Shown one piece after another: positions 18,242 through 29,882 of a stretch of 64,000 nucleotides of DNA (its first letter is position 1; every line of letters begins with the position of its first letter). Below the pieces are notes generated by a model. It did not search any database. It was not told where the DNA came from and worked only from the letters and a program-made list of their open reading frames with translations. Location of the stretch: the NCBI GenBank assembly GCA_963707665.1, contig CAVPQU010000024.1, positions 116,297-180,296 on the forward strand. Direction: 5' to 3'. This stretch comes from DATJCV01 sp963707665 (lineage in GTDB: Bacteria > Pseudomonadota > Gammaproteobacteria > Burkholderiales > Burkholderiaceae_D). Both the position numbers and the translations under genes were made by a program.

Positions 18242-18712
18242 ATGAATCTCACCTCCGCCGAACGCAGCGCATTCCGCTCCGAGGCACATGCCTTGAATCC
18301 GGTCGTCATTATCGGCGAGGCCGGCCTGACGCCCGCCGTGCTGAAGGAAATCGACCTCAGCCTCAACGCCCACGGACTGATCAAGATCCGCGTGTTTGGC
18401 GATGACCGCGAAGCGCGCGTCAGCATCTACGACACCATCTGCAGCCAGCTGGGCGCCGCGCCCGTGCAGCATATCGGCAAGCTGCTGGTGGTCTATCGGC
18501 CACCGGCCGAACAGGTAAAGGCGCGCAACGAAAAGCGAGGCAAAGGCATGCGCGAAGTGACCATCGTCAAACCGAGCGCCAGTGGCACCAAGCGCCCCAC
18601 GGTCACCAAAGTCATGGTCAAGGGCAACGAACGGGTCACCGCTGGTGGCTCGATCAAGCGCGCCAAACCACGGCAGAAAAGCGCCAAGAAATCTTCACTA
18701 GGCAGCAACTGA
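18242..18712 (+). CDS. yhbY: YhbY-type RNA-binding (CRM domain) protein
   Basis: A CRM-domain protein associated with pre-50S ribosomal particles. Residues 3-95 carry the fold (LTSAERSAFRSEAHALNPVV then VIIGEAGLTPAVLKEIDLSL). A GxxG-type loop is replaced here by GEAG. Residues 100-156 are a basic extension (KRAKPRQKSAKKSSLG at the end), longer than in E. coli and typical of betaproteobacterial homologues as far as I know; it may add RNA affinity. The start at 18242 was chosen because it matches the domain start. Intact. Confidence 0.9.
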   Translation: MNLTSAERSAFRSEAHALNPVVIIGEAGLTPAVLKEIDLSLNAHGLIKIRVFGDDREARVSIYDTICSQLGAAPVQHIGKLLVVYRPPAEQVKARNEKRGKGMREVTIVKPSASGTKRPTVTKVMVKGNERVTAGGSIKRAKPRQKSAKKSSLGSN

Positions 18713-18734
18713 GGCGCTTCGCGCCGGGATTCTC

Positions 18735-18807
18735 TATATACTAGTTACAGTATTTTCAAATCCGTACCAAATACGCCAGAAAATAGACCATTTCCCGACA
18801 TACTCCC
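18735..18807. repeat. Intergenic paired-box element, degenerate site C
   Basis: ATACTCCC at 18800-18807 is a full box. The partner TATACTAG near 18737 is degenerate and lies 62 bp away rather than 53. Beside the full box the minus strand reads GTATGTCGGGAAATGG, which resembles the same flank at site D. It lies between the convergent yhbY and DUF4149 genes. Confidence 0.4.
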
Positions 18808-18827
18808 TGCAATGATCAATTGCAGGA

Positions 18828-19274
18828 TTACCTGATCCGCCAAATCAGCGCAATGCCAAGCAGGCTTTGAACTAAATACAGCACACCGGCAATACCGTGC
18901 AGCATGGCGAACCGGGTTCGAACTTCCCCGCTCATCAAACCACTGGCGGCGGCCGTCTCGCGCAACGCCGCCATCAGCGGCTGCAAACCGAAATAGCCGA
19001 TCAGCGTGCACACCAGCATCAGCGCCACCAACGTCATCTGGCTACGGTAACCCGCACCACCGTCACGCTGTCGGCTCGCCGCCGACAGCGCCAGCAATAC
19101 AAGGGCACAGGCGATCGACAACCAGGCTTCGAGCCGAAACAGGGTGCCGGCGATGCGGCCGGCCTGCAGCGGATCGGGCAAGGTGGCAAACAGCGTCGGC
19201 GCCACCAGGTAACCGATGGTCCAGCCGCTGCCGACCCAGAGTGTGGCAACCAGCAAGCGAAGGCGAGGCAACAT
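18828..19274 (-). CDS. DUF4149 membrane protein
   Basis: A 148-residue inner-membrane protein with four predicted helices (about 5-27, 45-65, 78-98 and 120-145), e.g. RLLVATLWVGSGWTIGYLVA and QMTLVALMLVCTLIGYFGL. It fits DUF4149, often found beside greA in betaproteobacteria. It starts 18 bp after the greA stop and is likely co-transcribed with it. Function is unknown. A degenerate intergenic repeat lies just past its 3' end. Confidence 0.82.
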   Translation of the reverse strand: MLPRLRLLVATLWVGSGWTIGYLVAPTLFATLPDPLQAGRIAGTLFRLEAWLSIACALVLLALSAASRQRDGGAGYRSQMTLVALMLVCTLIGYFGLQPLMAALRETAAASGLMSGEVRTRFAMLHGIAGVLYLVQSLLGIALIWRIR

Positions 19275-19292
19275 CAGCGCTCGGATTCAGGC

Positions 19293-19769
19293 TCAGATGT
19301 AGCGCACTTCGAGCACTTCGTATTCCCGAATACCCGACGGCGCCTGCACTTCTACTACGTCGCCGGCAACCTTGCCGATCAGCGCGCGCGCGATTGGCGA
19401 GGTGACCGACACTTTGGATTCCTTGATATCGGCTTCATCGATACCGACAATCTGGTAGGTCACCTTATTACCCGATTCCAGATCTTCCAGATCCACGGTT
19501 GATGCAAACACGATGCGGCCATCGGCTTCCAGCGCCGCCGGGTCGATGATCTGCGCCGCACCCAGTTTGCCTTCCAGATCGGCGATGCGTCCTTCAATGA
19601 AACTCTGGCGTTCCTTGGCCGCCTCGTACTCGGCGTTTTCCGACAGGTCGCCCTGGGCGCGCGCCTCGGCAATCGCACCGATGACGGCTGGCCGGTCTTT
19701 GGTTTTCAGGCGCATCAACTCCTCTTTCAGGAGTTCGGCGCCGCGTTTGGTAAGGGGAACTGTGCTCAT
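19293..19769 (-). CDS. greA: Transcription elongation factor GreA
   Basis: Rescues backtracked RNA polymerase by stimulating transcript cleavage. At 158 residues it is full length: the N-terminal coiled coil (about 1-75) carries the acidic tip ARAQGDLSENAEYEAAKERQ, where the Asp and Glu at the tip assist catalysis, and the C-terminal FKBP-like domain ends PSGIREYEVLEVRYI. It is downstream of carA–carB on the same strand with a 94-bp gap that contains a large hairpin. Confidence 0.97.
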   Translation of the reverse strand: MSTVPLTKRGAELLKEELMRLKTKDRPAVIGAIAEARAQGDLSENAEYEAAKERQSFIEGRIADLEGKLGAAQIIDPAALEADGRIVFASTVDLEDLESGNKVTYQIVGIDEADIKESKVSVTSPIARALIGKVAGDVVEVQAPSGIREYEVLEVRYI

Positions 19770-19793
19770 GTGTTATATCCGCTCAAAGAAATA

Positions 19794-19841
19794 CAGAGGC
19801 CACACATGCACCGGAACATCCGGTGCCATGTGTGACCTCTG
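19794..19841. terminator. Long hairpin between carB and greA
   Basis: Two arms of 21-22 nt (19794-19814 and 19820-19841) are complementary apart from one mismatch and one bulge, with a 5-nt loop AACAT. It lies 22 bp past the carB stop, so it probably ends or processes the carAB mRNA. Only a weak T-tract (TATTTCTTT) follows on the minus strand. It could instead be the attenuating leader of greA. Confidence 0.7.
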
Positions 19842-19863
19842 TAAGGGGTGTTTGACTGTGGGC

Positions 19864-23090
<3,227 letters not shown>

Positions 23091-23098
<8 letters not shown>

Positions 23099-24297
23099 TC
23101 TTGTTGTTCTCCGCTGTTGTCTGCTGATTTGCCTGCTGGTTTTTTGCTTGTTGCATGAGAGTGATGAAGCGATCGAACAGCAGCCCGATGTCGCTCGGGC
23201 CGGGCGAGGCTTCCGGATGACCCTGGAAGCAGAACGCCGGCTGGTCGGTACGGGCAAAACCCTGCAGCGAGCCATCGAACAGCGACACGTGCGTAACCCG
23301 GCAATTGGCCGGCAGCGTGTCGATGTCCACCGCAAAGCCGTGGTTTTGCGAGGTGATCAACACCTGCTTGCTGTCGAGGTCCTGCACCGGATGATTGGCG
23401 CCGTGATGGCCGAATTTCATTTTCATGGTCTTCGCGCCCGAGGCCAGCGCCATGATTTGGTGACCAAGACAGATGCCGAACGTCGGAATGCCGCGCTCGA
23501 TCAAATTGCGGGTCGCAGTGATCGCGTAGTCGCAGGGCTCCGGATCGCCCGGGCCATTGGACAGGAAAATACCGTCCGGATGCAGCGCCAGCACTTCCTC
23601 TGCCGAAGCTTGCGCCGGCAAGACGGTGACCTTGCAGCCGCGCGTCGTCAGCATCCGCAAAATATTGGATTTGACGCCATAGTCAAATGCCACGACGTGA
23701 TATTGGGGCGCGGCTTGCTGGCCGTAGCCGCTGCCCAGTTTCCATTCGGTTTCCGTCCAGCCATAACCCTTGCTGGCGGAAACCACCTTGGCCAGATCCA
23801 TGCCAGCCAGGCCGGGGAAGGATTTGGCCAGTTCGAGCGCCTTGCTGCGGGTTGCTTCGAGGTCTCCTTCGTCGGTGACGATGGCGCCGCTTTGCGCGCC
23901 TTTTTCGCGCAGGATACGGGTCAGCTTGCGGGTGTCGATACCGGCGATGCCGATCACGTTCTCGGCTTTCAGATAATCCGACAGGCGTTTGGGTGGAGCG
24001 AAAATTGGATACCCGCAGTGGCAAATCCTTGATCACCACGCCGGCGGCATGAATCTTGCCGGCTTCGACGTCTTCCGGATTGATGCCGGTATTGCCGATA
24101 TGCGGATAGGTCAGCGTGACGATCTGACGGCTGTAACTGGGGTCAGTGAGAATTTCCTGGTAACCGGTCATCGCGGTATTGAATACCACTTCGCCAATCG
24201 TATGACCGGCAGCACCAATGGAAAAACCCTGGAACAACGTGCCATCTGCGAGCGCAAGAATGGCGGGAACAGTATTGCCGTGGAAAAGTGGCAGCAA
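23091..24297 (-). CDS. carA: Carbamoyl-phosphate synthase small subunit (TTG start, one frameshift)
   Basis: Glutamine amidotransferase subunit supplying ammonia to CarB. The proposed start is TTG at 24295-24297 (product MLPLFHGNTVPAILALADGT), with AGGAG at 24304-24308 ideally spaced 6 nt before it; no ATG with a better context exists upstream. The class I amidotransferase cysteine is in FGICLGHQIMALASG and the His/Glu pair in CFQGHPEASPGPSD. The frame is interrupted near 23985 by an extra base; both sides match CarA (NTGINPEDVEAGKIHAAG before, VIGIAGIDTRKLTRILREKG after). About 401 residues when corrected. Confidence 0.95.
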
Positions 24298-24451
24298 GGG
24301 TAACTCCTGAGATAGTTACCGCCGCTGCGCCGCGCCAGGACGACCGTCATGGGACCCGGGATTCGGGAGACGCCAGGGTGCCTTGAGAGTCTTGTTGGGA
24401 CGAAATGGAGGGGTATGCGCTACGGCGGCTAAAATTAGCTAAACCGCATAA

Positions 24452-24480
24452 TTATAGTAGAAACCGTCCTTCCCGGCAAA
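24452..24480 (-). promoter_or_regulatory. Probable sigma-70 promoter of carAB
   Basis: On the minus strand TTGCCG (24475-24480) and a perfect TATAAT (24452-24457) are separated by 17 bp. The start of transcription would fall near 24445, giving a leader of about 150 nt before the carA TTG. Just inside the leader GCTAA and TTAGC form a small dyad at 24429-24440 that could be an operator. Confidence 0.7.
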
Positions 24481-24500
24481 CAAAACGCTGACGGGAAGGA
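24468..24500 (-). terminator. Hairpin downstream of the GlcG/HbpS-like gene
   Basis: TCCTTCCCG and CGGGAAGGA (24468-24476 and 24492-24500) form a perfect 9-bp stem with a 15-nt loop. It lies 35 bp after the 24536 stop codon and overlaps the -35 region of the carAB promoter. The T-tract is weak (GGTTTCT). Confidence 0.55.
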
Positions 24501-24535
24501 GGTTTTGGCGCCCGGTCAGGCGCCGCCCGCCAGCG

Positions 24536-24943
24536 TTACAAATTCAGCGCCGCGATACCCGCCTTGGCGATCTGCACGTCTTCCGATGACTTCACGCCGG
24601 AAACGCCGACCGCACCGACGCACTGTGCGCCAGCCATGATCGGCACGCCGCCTTCCAGCATGCCAGCCAAGGTCGGCACTGTCACAAACGACACTCGGCC
24701 GTTGTTGATCATGTCTTCATACACCTTGGATTCGCGCCGTCCCAAGGCCGCCGTCCGCGCCTTGGCCGGCGCGATATCGGCCGAAATCGGCGCGGCGCCA
24801 TCCAGGCGCTGCAGCCACAATAAATGGCCGCCGTCATCCACGATCGAAATCGTGACCGCCCAATTGTGGGCATTTGCCTCCGCCTCTGCCGCGCTGGCAA
24901 TTTTCCGGACTTCGTCGAGTGTCAATATCTGTTTTGCTTGCAT
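24536..24943 (-). CDS. GlcG/HbpS-family (heme-degrading-like) protein
   Basis: A 135-residue single-domain protein of the GlcG/HbpS family (DUF336). The conserved pattern runs LTLDEVRKIASAAEAEANAH, VTISIVDDGGHLLWLQRLDG and GGVPIMAGAQCVGAVGVSGV. Some members bind heme or cobalamin-related ligands; others are found with glycolate or diol metabolism, and no single activity can be given. It is a stand-alone gene between carA and a response regulator, all on the minus strand. Intact. Confidence 0.85.
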   Translation of the reverse strand: MQAKQILTLDEVRKIASAAEAEANAHNWAVTISIVDDGGHLLWLQRLDGAAPISADIAPAKARTAALGRRESKVYEDMINNGRVSFVTVPTLAGMLEGGVPIMAGAQCVGAVGVSGVKSSEDVQIAKAGIAALNL

Positions 24944-25003
24944 GATGGCTCCCGTAAAAACAAGCTGCGATTGTACGCCAGCGACACCACTTTGCGGCGC
25001 TGG

Positions 25004-25921
25004 CTACTCGCCGGAACTACGAGCCAGCCTGGCGCGCTGCTGCGCGACGGCATGCAGATCACCTAGCTGCGATCCGCTGCTACCATCCTCGGCGAGACAA
25101 GCGACGCCGCAACTGGCAACCAGCGTCAGGTCTTCGTCTCCCAGCGACCTCGCCTGCCGGATGGCATCGCAGATACGCTGCCCAAAGGCACGCGCCGAAT
25201 CGGCGTCGATACCGGTTGTGGCCAGACTGAATTCCCCATCACCGGTTCGTGCCACGCAATCGGTCTGGCGAACGGCACGCTGCAACAGCTGACCGATGGC
25301 ATGCATTGCGCCTGCCATCGGCTCAGCTTGCAAGCTCGCATTGGATGAGCCCTGCGCGTGGCGGATTTCAACACAGACAGTAAGCAGCACAAAATTCGTA
25401 TCATGCTGCACCGCATGCGCCAGCATGGCTTCGGCGGGTGCAAACTTCAGCGCCGAGGCGGGCAGCACGTGGCGCGGCGGGACGCCCTCTCCACGCCTCG
25501 ATTCGTCCTGACTGTTGATGAGTTGCGACAGCGCATCCAGCCGCGACAACAACTGCGCGGTGGCGATACCCTTGGTAATCAGCTCGGTGGCACCGGCAGC
25601 TTTGGCTCGATCCCGCTCTTCCTGCTCGTCACTGCCGGAAATCACGATCACTGGAATATCGCGGATGCGGCTGATTTTCGATCCGCGTATACGCTGCAGC
25701 AAGCCATAACCATCCAGCCTGGGCATGGTCAAATCGGTGACCACCACCCGGATGGCAGGGTCGATCAACAGTGATTCCCACGCCTGTTCGCCGTCCAGCG
25801 CTTCGCGGAACTCGAACAGGCCCTGAATATGCTTGATCAGCGTGGCCCGGACAATCCGGGAATCGTCCGCAATCAGGATGCGCGGCTTGATCCGCGTCTC
25901 TGAGGTAGGATGAAACTCCAT
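25004..25921 (-). CDS. Response regulator with degenerate GGDEF domain
   Basis: A 305-residue two-domain regulator. The receiver domain (about 12-135) has the acidic pair ADD, phospho-acceptor Asp63 in VVTDLTMPRLDGYGL and Lys117. Residues 150-300 resemble a GGDEF domain, but the signature RxGGDEF reads RTGDGEF (225-231): the central Gly and Asp are swapped, so diguanylate cyclase activity is doubtful. The start MEFHPTSETRIKPRILIADD uses the ATG at 25919-25921. It is transcribed away from the NlpC/P60 gene, with 110 bp between. It could be a catalytically dead c-di-GMP effector or a phospho-regulated adaptor; no partner kinase is adjacent. Confidence 0.82.
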   Translation of the reverse strand: MEFHPTSETRIKPRILIADDSRIVRATLIKHIQGLFEFREALDGEQAWESLLIDPAIRVVVTDLTMPRLDGYGLLQRIRGSKISRIRDIPVIVISGSDEQEERDRAKAAGATELITKGIATAQLLSRLDALSQLINSQDESRRGEGVPPRHVLPASALKFAPAEAMLAHAVQHDTNFVLLTVCVEIRHAQGSSNASLQAEPMAGAMHAIGQLLQRAVRQTDCVARTGDGEFSLATTGIDADSARAFGQRICDAIRQARSLGDEDLTLVASCGVACLAEDGSSGSQLGDLHAVAQQRARLARSSGE

Positions 25922-26031
25922 GCGACGATGCCTTTGAGAAATTTTTTGCAAGCATACCTGCCTCGACCGATTTTTGACAGCCCCGGCCGATTGCCTTACA
26001 TTGTTATGATCCGAGTATCCATCCTGCAACA

Positions 26032-26583
26032 ATGACAACAAAAAAAACCGTTGCTCGCGTTCATTTTTTTGCCGCTGCCGGCATCTTGGTGGCCAGCTTC
26101 TGGTCGGCCGGCAATGCGTTCGGCGGCGAGAGCTTGCCGGCGGCGGAGCCGGTTAGCGCGCTATCGCGCCTGCATGGCCTGACCAATGAGCTGAGCAACC
26201 GCGCCTCCGAACTGGCGCTGCGCGCGGTTGGCATGCTCGGCATCCATTACAAATATGGCAGCAATACACCCGAGCACGGCCTTGACTGCAGCGGCCTGGT
26301 GCAATACGTGTTCAAGGAAGCCTGGGGCAAGGAGCTGCCGCGCACCTCGGTGGAAATCAGCCGGGTCGGCGAGCGTGTCGATGTCGATGAGCTACAACCC
26401 GGCGACCTGGTGTTCTACAACACCTTGCGGCGCGGCTTTTCGCACGTCGGCATTTACCTGGGCGACAGCAAATTCATCCATGCCCCATCGGCCGGCGGCA
26501 AGGTGCGCATCGAGAGCATGAACCTGAGTTATTGGAAAAAGCGTTTCAACGGCGCGCGTCGCATCCAGGACACGGAACAATAA
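26032..26583 (+). CDS. NlpC/P60-family cell-wall hydrolase
   Basis: A 183-residue secreted cysteine peptidase predicted to cleave peptidoglycan stem peptides. An N-terminal hydrophobic segment (12-29) acts as signal peptide. The catalytic Cys86 is in HGLDCSGLVQYVFKE, the His135 in RRGFSHVGIYLGD, and a third polar residue (His147) in FIHAPS. It has only the catalytic domain, like many Burkholderiales NlpC proteins. A strong terminator follows. Confidence 0.92.
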   Translation: MTTKKTVARVHFFAAAGILVASFWSAGNAFGGESLPAAEPVSALSRLHGLTNELSNRASELALRAVGMLGIHYKYGSNTPEHGLDCSGLVQYVFKEAWGKELPRTSVEISRVGERVDVDELQPGDLVFYNTLRRGFSHVGIYLGDSKFIHAPSAGGKVRIESMNLSYWKKRFNGARRIQDTEQ

Positions 26584-26608
26584 GCAGCAGCACTTCTTAC
26601 CTGCTCTC

Positions 26609-26633
26609 AAACCGCATTCAATGCGGTTTTTTT
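26609..26633. terminator. Shared terminator overlapping a 3' coding end
   Basis: AAACCGCA and TGCGGTTT form an 8-bp stem with loop TTCAA, followed on the plus strand by more T's. It terminates the NlpC/P60 gene, and its left part (on the minus strand, its far side) lies just past the stop of the convergent patatin gene, whose last codons (ACC AAA AAA CCG CAT TGA) form the right arm. Confidence 0.85.
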
Positions 26634-27538
26634 GTGCGTGCCTCGTCCAGTTTTTGCCGAATCGCCGGCAGCGCTGCCATCGCCGCCTGCTCGCCGGCCA
26701 GGATTGCCAGGTTGCGGCTGTCGAAATCACTGCCCTTCATCGCCCCCAGGCGCGGCTGGATCACGATGTCCGCCTCGTTCAGTTCGTAATGGTTGATGCT
26801 CTGCCCCATGATGGCGAAGGTTTGCAGCAGCATGTCGAGAGTGCTGGTGCCGCTCGCCGACTGCAGTTCCGGCTGTGCTGAAATATTGACCGCGATGACG
26901 AAATCGGCACCCATTTCGCGGGCGAAGCGTACTGGCACCGGCGACACCAGGCCGCCGTCCACATAGGTGCGGCCGGCGATGCGCACCGGCTGGAATACGC
27001 CCGGCACCGCCGACGATGCACGCACTGCGACGCCGGTATTGCCACGCCGGAACAACACCGGCTGGCCGCTGTTCAGGTCGGTGGCGACCACGCCAAACGG
27101 GATTTTCAGCTTTTCCAGCGGCGCGTTCTGCACTGCCTGGTTGATGTAATTCTGGATCGCTTCGCCCTTGATGACGCCAGTCACCTTGGCGAAAAACGGT
27201 ATCGACCAATCTGAAATTGCCGCTTCGTCCATGGTCAGGGCCAGCTTGTTCAGTGCGAAGCCGTTATTGCCGGCCGCATACAGTGCGCCGACCACGCTGC
27301 CGGCGCTGGTGCCGACCACGATGTCGGGCACGATGCCCTGCGCTTCCAGTGCCTTGATCACGCCGATATGCGCAAAACCACGCGCGGCACCGCCGCCCAG
27401 CGCCAACGCCAGCTTGACCGGGCGTGGCTGGAGCGGCGCCGTGGCAGCGGGCGCCGGCGGCGCGACGCTGCTGCAACCGCTCAGGGAAAAGAAAAATACG
27501 CAAAGGAGAGACAGCGGAAAAAATCGGCGCAGGGACAT
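26618..27538 (-). CDS. Patatin-like phospholipase, lipoprotein
   Basis: A 306-residue lipoprotein with a patatin domain of the RssA/YlbK type. The chosen start, MSLRRFFPLSLLCVFFFSLS, gives a signal peptide and lipobox SLSGC with Cys22; a longer open frame would spoil the signal peptide. The oxyanion loop is LGGGAARGFAHIG, the nucleophile Ser78 is in GTSAG, and the Asp of the dyad is in YVDGGLVSPVPV. Expected to hydrolyse acyl esters at the envelope. The physiological substrate is unknown. Confidence 0.9.
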   Translation of the reverse strand: MSLRRFFPLSLLCVFFFSLSGCSSVAPPAPAATAPLQPRPVKLALALGGGAARGFAHIGVIKALEAQGIVPDIVVGTSAGSVVGALYAAGNNGFALNKLALTMDEAAISDWSIPFFAKVTGVIKGEAIQNYINQAVQNAPLEKLKIPFGVVATDLNSGQPVLFRRGNTGVAVRASSAVPGVFQPVRIAGRTYVDGGLVSPVPVRFAREMGADFVIAVNISAQPELQSASGTSTLDMLLQTFAIMGQSINHYELNEADIVIQPRLGAMKGSDFDSRNLAILAGEQAAMAALPAIRQKLDEARTKKPH

Positions 27539-27739
27539 GGAGGCATTCGGCGCGGCGCAGCATGCAGGAGGCAAGGCCGGCGCAGTCAAAAGCCGCATTA
27601 TGCGGTAAAAAAACATTGCAGCCCGGATCGCGCGGCGACATCATGCGCGCCGGTGACACCGCAGGGGTGTTCCAGCCAGGCCGGCCGGGATTGGCTCCCG
27701 GACCTCAGGCAAGGCGGCCGCAGCTCCAACACCCGCAAT

Positions 27740-27799
27740 ATACTCCTATATATAGGCCGTTATTACGGGCGTAAAACGGCCACATTTCCGGTATACCCC
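27740..27799. repeat. Intergenic paired-box element, site D
   Basis: ATACTCC (27740-27746) and ATACCCC (27793-27799) are exactly 53 bp apart, in the gap just past the phoR stop. Between them GGCCGTT and AACGGCC (27755-27781) can form a hairpin. The remainder of the gap 27539-27835 shows no gene. Confidence 0.7.
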
Positions 27800-27835
27800 T
27801 ACCATTTCTAAAAGTAGCGGATGACGCGTACCCAT

Positions 27836-29152
27836 CTAGCCGTCATTTGAACGCGGCAAGTCGGCGTCCACCAGGCTGGCGCGCGCAAAGCGGATCGTGA
27901 AGGTGCTGCCTTTGCCTGGTTCGGATTCAATCGCCAGCGTCGCATGGTGGCGCAGCAGCACATGCTTGACGATCGCCAGGCCGAGCCCAGTACCTTGCGT
28001 CTCGCGTGAACGGCTCTTGTCGATCCGATAGAAACGCTCGGTCAGGCGCGACATATCTTCCGCCCGGATGCCGATACCACTATCCTGCACCGCAAATTGC
28101 GGACCATCCTTGGCCATTTGCCAGCGCAAACTGATGTTGCCGCCGGCCGGCGTGTAGCGCACCGCATTCGACACCAGGTTGCTGAAGGCGCTGCGCAGTT
28201 CGTCGGCACTACCCTTGATATCAGGCGCCTCCACCGCCAGCGATAGCGTGTGGCGGCCAGCCGACAGCGCCTCCCCTTCGCGCAGTACCTGGCCCAACAG
28301 TGCGCCGATATCCACCCGTTCCGGCCGCAACGGATAATCGATCGATTCCAGCCGCGTCAAAGTCAGCATGTCTTCCACCAAATGCTGCATGCGCTGGCCC
28401 TGCTCGGTCATCAATTTCAGATGCCCCAGCCGCACCTGCGGATCCAGGTCTGGCTGGGCGCAGGCGATTTCCAGGAAGCCGTTGATGACGGTCAGCGGCG
28501 TGCGCAACTCATGCGAGGCGTTGGCGATGAAATCGCGCCGCATGCGCTCGATGCGCTCCGATTCGGTGGCGTCGTGCGTGACCAGGATCTGGCGCCGGCT
28601 CTCAAATCGGATGATCTGCACGATCAGCTTGCGTTCGCGCAACGTCAAGGTCAGCGGCTGTTCGTAGCGACCGAGAATCACGTAGTCGATGAAATCCGGG
28701 TGGCGGATCAGGTTGGTCACGCGCATGCCGCGGTCGCGTCCCAGGCTCAGGCCCAAATGCCGTTCCGCCGCCGGATTGCACCATTCCAGAAACAGCACGT
28801 CGTCCATGATGGTGACGCCGTCTGGCAATAGGCTCATTGCTTGCCGGAAGCGCGCCAGCCATTCGGCCAGTTCGCTGCGGTTTTTGTCATCATCCCGCCG
28901 CAATTTGTACATCTTGGCGAAAATGTCGGTCCAGGCGCCCCAGCCGTCCGGCAGCCGCTGTTCCGGATTGTCGAGCCAGCCGTTCAAGCGATACAGGTAC
29001 TGCAACTGCAGCGCCAGCATGCCACACAGCGCCAGCACGCCGGCCGTCAACGCCAGTAGCGGCCCCTGGAAAAACCAGATCAGACCGACACCGATCAACA
29101 CCAGCAACAGCCGCAACCCGGCCGGGACCCAGAACAGCAAGAGTGGATTCAT
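27836..29152 (-). CDS. phoR: Phosphate regulon sensor kinase PhoR
   Basis: Membrane histidine kinase that phosphorylates PhoB under phosphate limitation. Two adjacent membrane helices (about 5-29 and 31-52) with almost no periplasmic loop are typical of PhoR. A PAS domain spans roughly 98-195. The HisKA phospho-acceptor is His214 in FIANASHELRTPLTVINGFL. The ATPase domain shows the N box (LVSNAVRYTPAGG), G1 (VQDSGIGI), F box and G2 (TQGTGLGLAIVKHVL). It is last in the pst–phoU–phoB–phoR run, 33 bp after phoB. Intact, 438 residues. Confidence 0.96.
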   Translation of the reverse strand: MNPLLLFWVPAGLRLLLVLIGVGLIWFFQGPLLALTAGVLALCGMLALQLQYLYRLNGWLDNPEQRLPDGWGAWTDIFAKMYKLRRDDDKNRSELAEWLARFRQAMSLLPDGVTIMDDVLFLEWCNPAAERHLGLSLGRDRGMRVTNLIRHPDFIDYVILGRYEQPLTLTLRERKLIVQIIRFESRRQILVTHDATESERIERMRRDFIANASHELRTPLTVINGFLEIACAQPDLDPQVRLGHLKLMTEQGQRMQHLVEDMLTLTRLESIDYPLRPERVDIGALLGQVLREGEALSAGRHTLSLAVEAPDIKGSADELRSAFSNLVSNAVRYTPAGGNISLRWQMAKDGPQFAVQDSGIGIRAEDMSRLTERFYRIDKSRSRETQGTGLGLAIVKHVLLRHHATLAIESEPGKGSTFTIRFARASLVDADLPRSNDG

Positions 29153-29185
29153 ACGCGTGACTTCATCGTGCCCCCAATGGCAAGC

Positions 29186-29875
29186 TCATTTTTCCGACAA
29201 CATATAGCCGACGCTGCGCACCGTCTTGATCAGCTTGCCGGCTCCCTGCAAGGCCTTGCGCAGGCGCAGCACATGGACGTCGACGGTGCGCTCCTCGATC
29301 ACCGCATGATCGCCCCATACCTTGTCCAGCAGTTGGCTTCGGGAGAATACCCGACCCGGGTGCGCCATGAAAAACTTCAGCAGCCGGAACTCCGCGTGAC
29401 CGATCTCGATTTTTTCATCATTGACGCTGACCACAATGCCAACCGGGTCGAGCGTGACGTCACCCGCGCTCATCAGTGTGTCGCTCAACTCCGGGCTTTT
29501 GCGGCGCAGCAGCGCCCGGATGCGTGACGTCAGTTCGCGCGGCGAAAACGGCTTGGTAATATAGTCATCAGCGCCATTGTCGAGCCCGGCAATCTTGTCC
29601 TCTTCCATACTCTTGGCGGTCAGCATGATCACCGGCACATGCTGGAACTGGCGGTCGGCACGGATGCGCGAAAGCAGGCGCAACCCGCTCTGGTCGGGCA
29701 GCATCCAGTCCAGCAGGATCAGTTGCGGCATGCGCTGCTGCATGAATGCCCAGGCCTCGCCGGTGTTGCCGACGGCGCAGGGATGCCAATTGGCCGCTTG
29801 CAGCGTGAAACTCACCAGTTCGACGATGGCAGGCTCGTCCTCGACGATCAGTATCGTGGTCTTGTCGCTGGCCAT
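29186..29875 (-). CDS. phoB: Phosphate regulon response regulator PhoB
   Basis: OmpR-class transcription factor activated by PhoR. At 229 residues it has a receiver domain (1-120; Asp56 in LILLDWMLPDQSG; Lys in MLTAKSMEEDK) and a winged-helix DNA-binding domain (about 130-228; HPGRVFSRSQLLDKVWGDHA, VDVHVLRLRKALQ, VRSVGYML). The start MASDKTTILIVEDEPAIVEL was chosen over a longer open frame that would overlap phoU. It begins 7 bp after the phoU stop. Confidence 0.97.
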   Translation of the reverse strand: MASDKTTILIVEDEPAIVELVSFTLQAANWHPCAVGNTGEAWAFMQQRMPQLILLDWMLPDQSGLRLLSRIRADRQFQHVPVIMLTAKSMEEDKIAGLDNGADDYITKPFSPRELTSRIRALLRRKSPELSDTLMSAGDVTLDPVGIVVSVNDEKIEIGHAEFRLLKFFMAHPGRVFSRSQLLDKVWGDHAVIEERTVDVHVLRLRKALQGAGKLIKTVRSVGYMLSEK

Positions 29876-29882
29876 GAGATTT

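Noticed and set aside
18735..18807. Counting site C as a full 53-bp element
   Set aside because: Only one good box is present and the spacing is 62 bp; kept as a degenerate copy.
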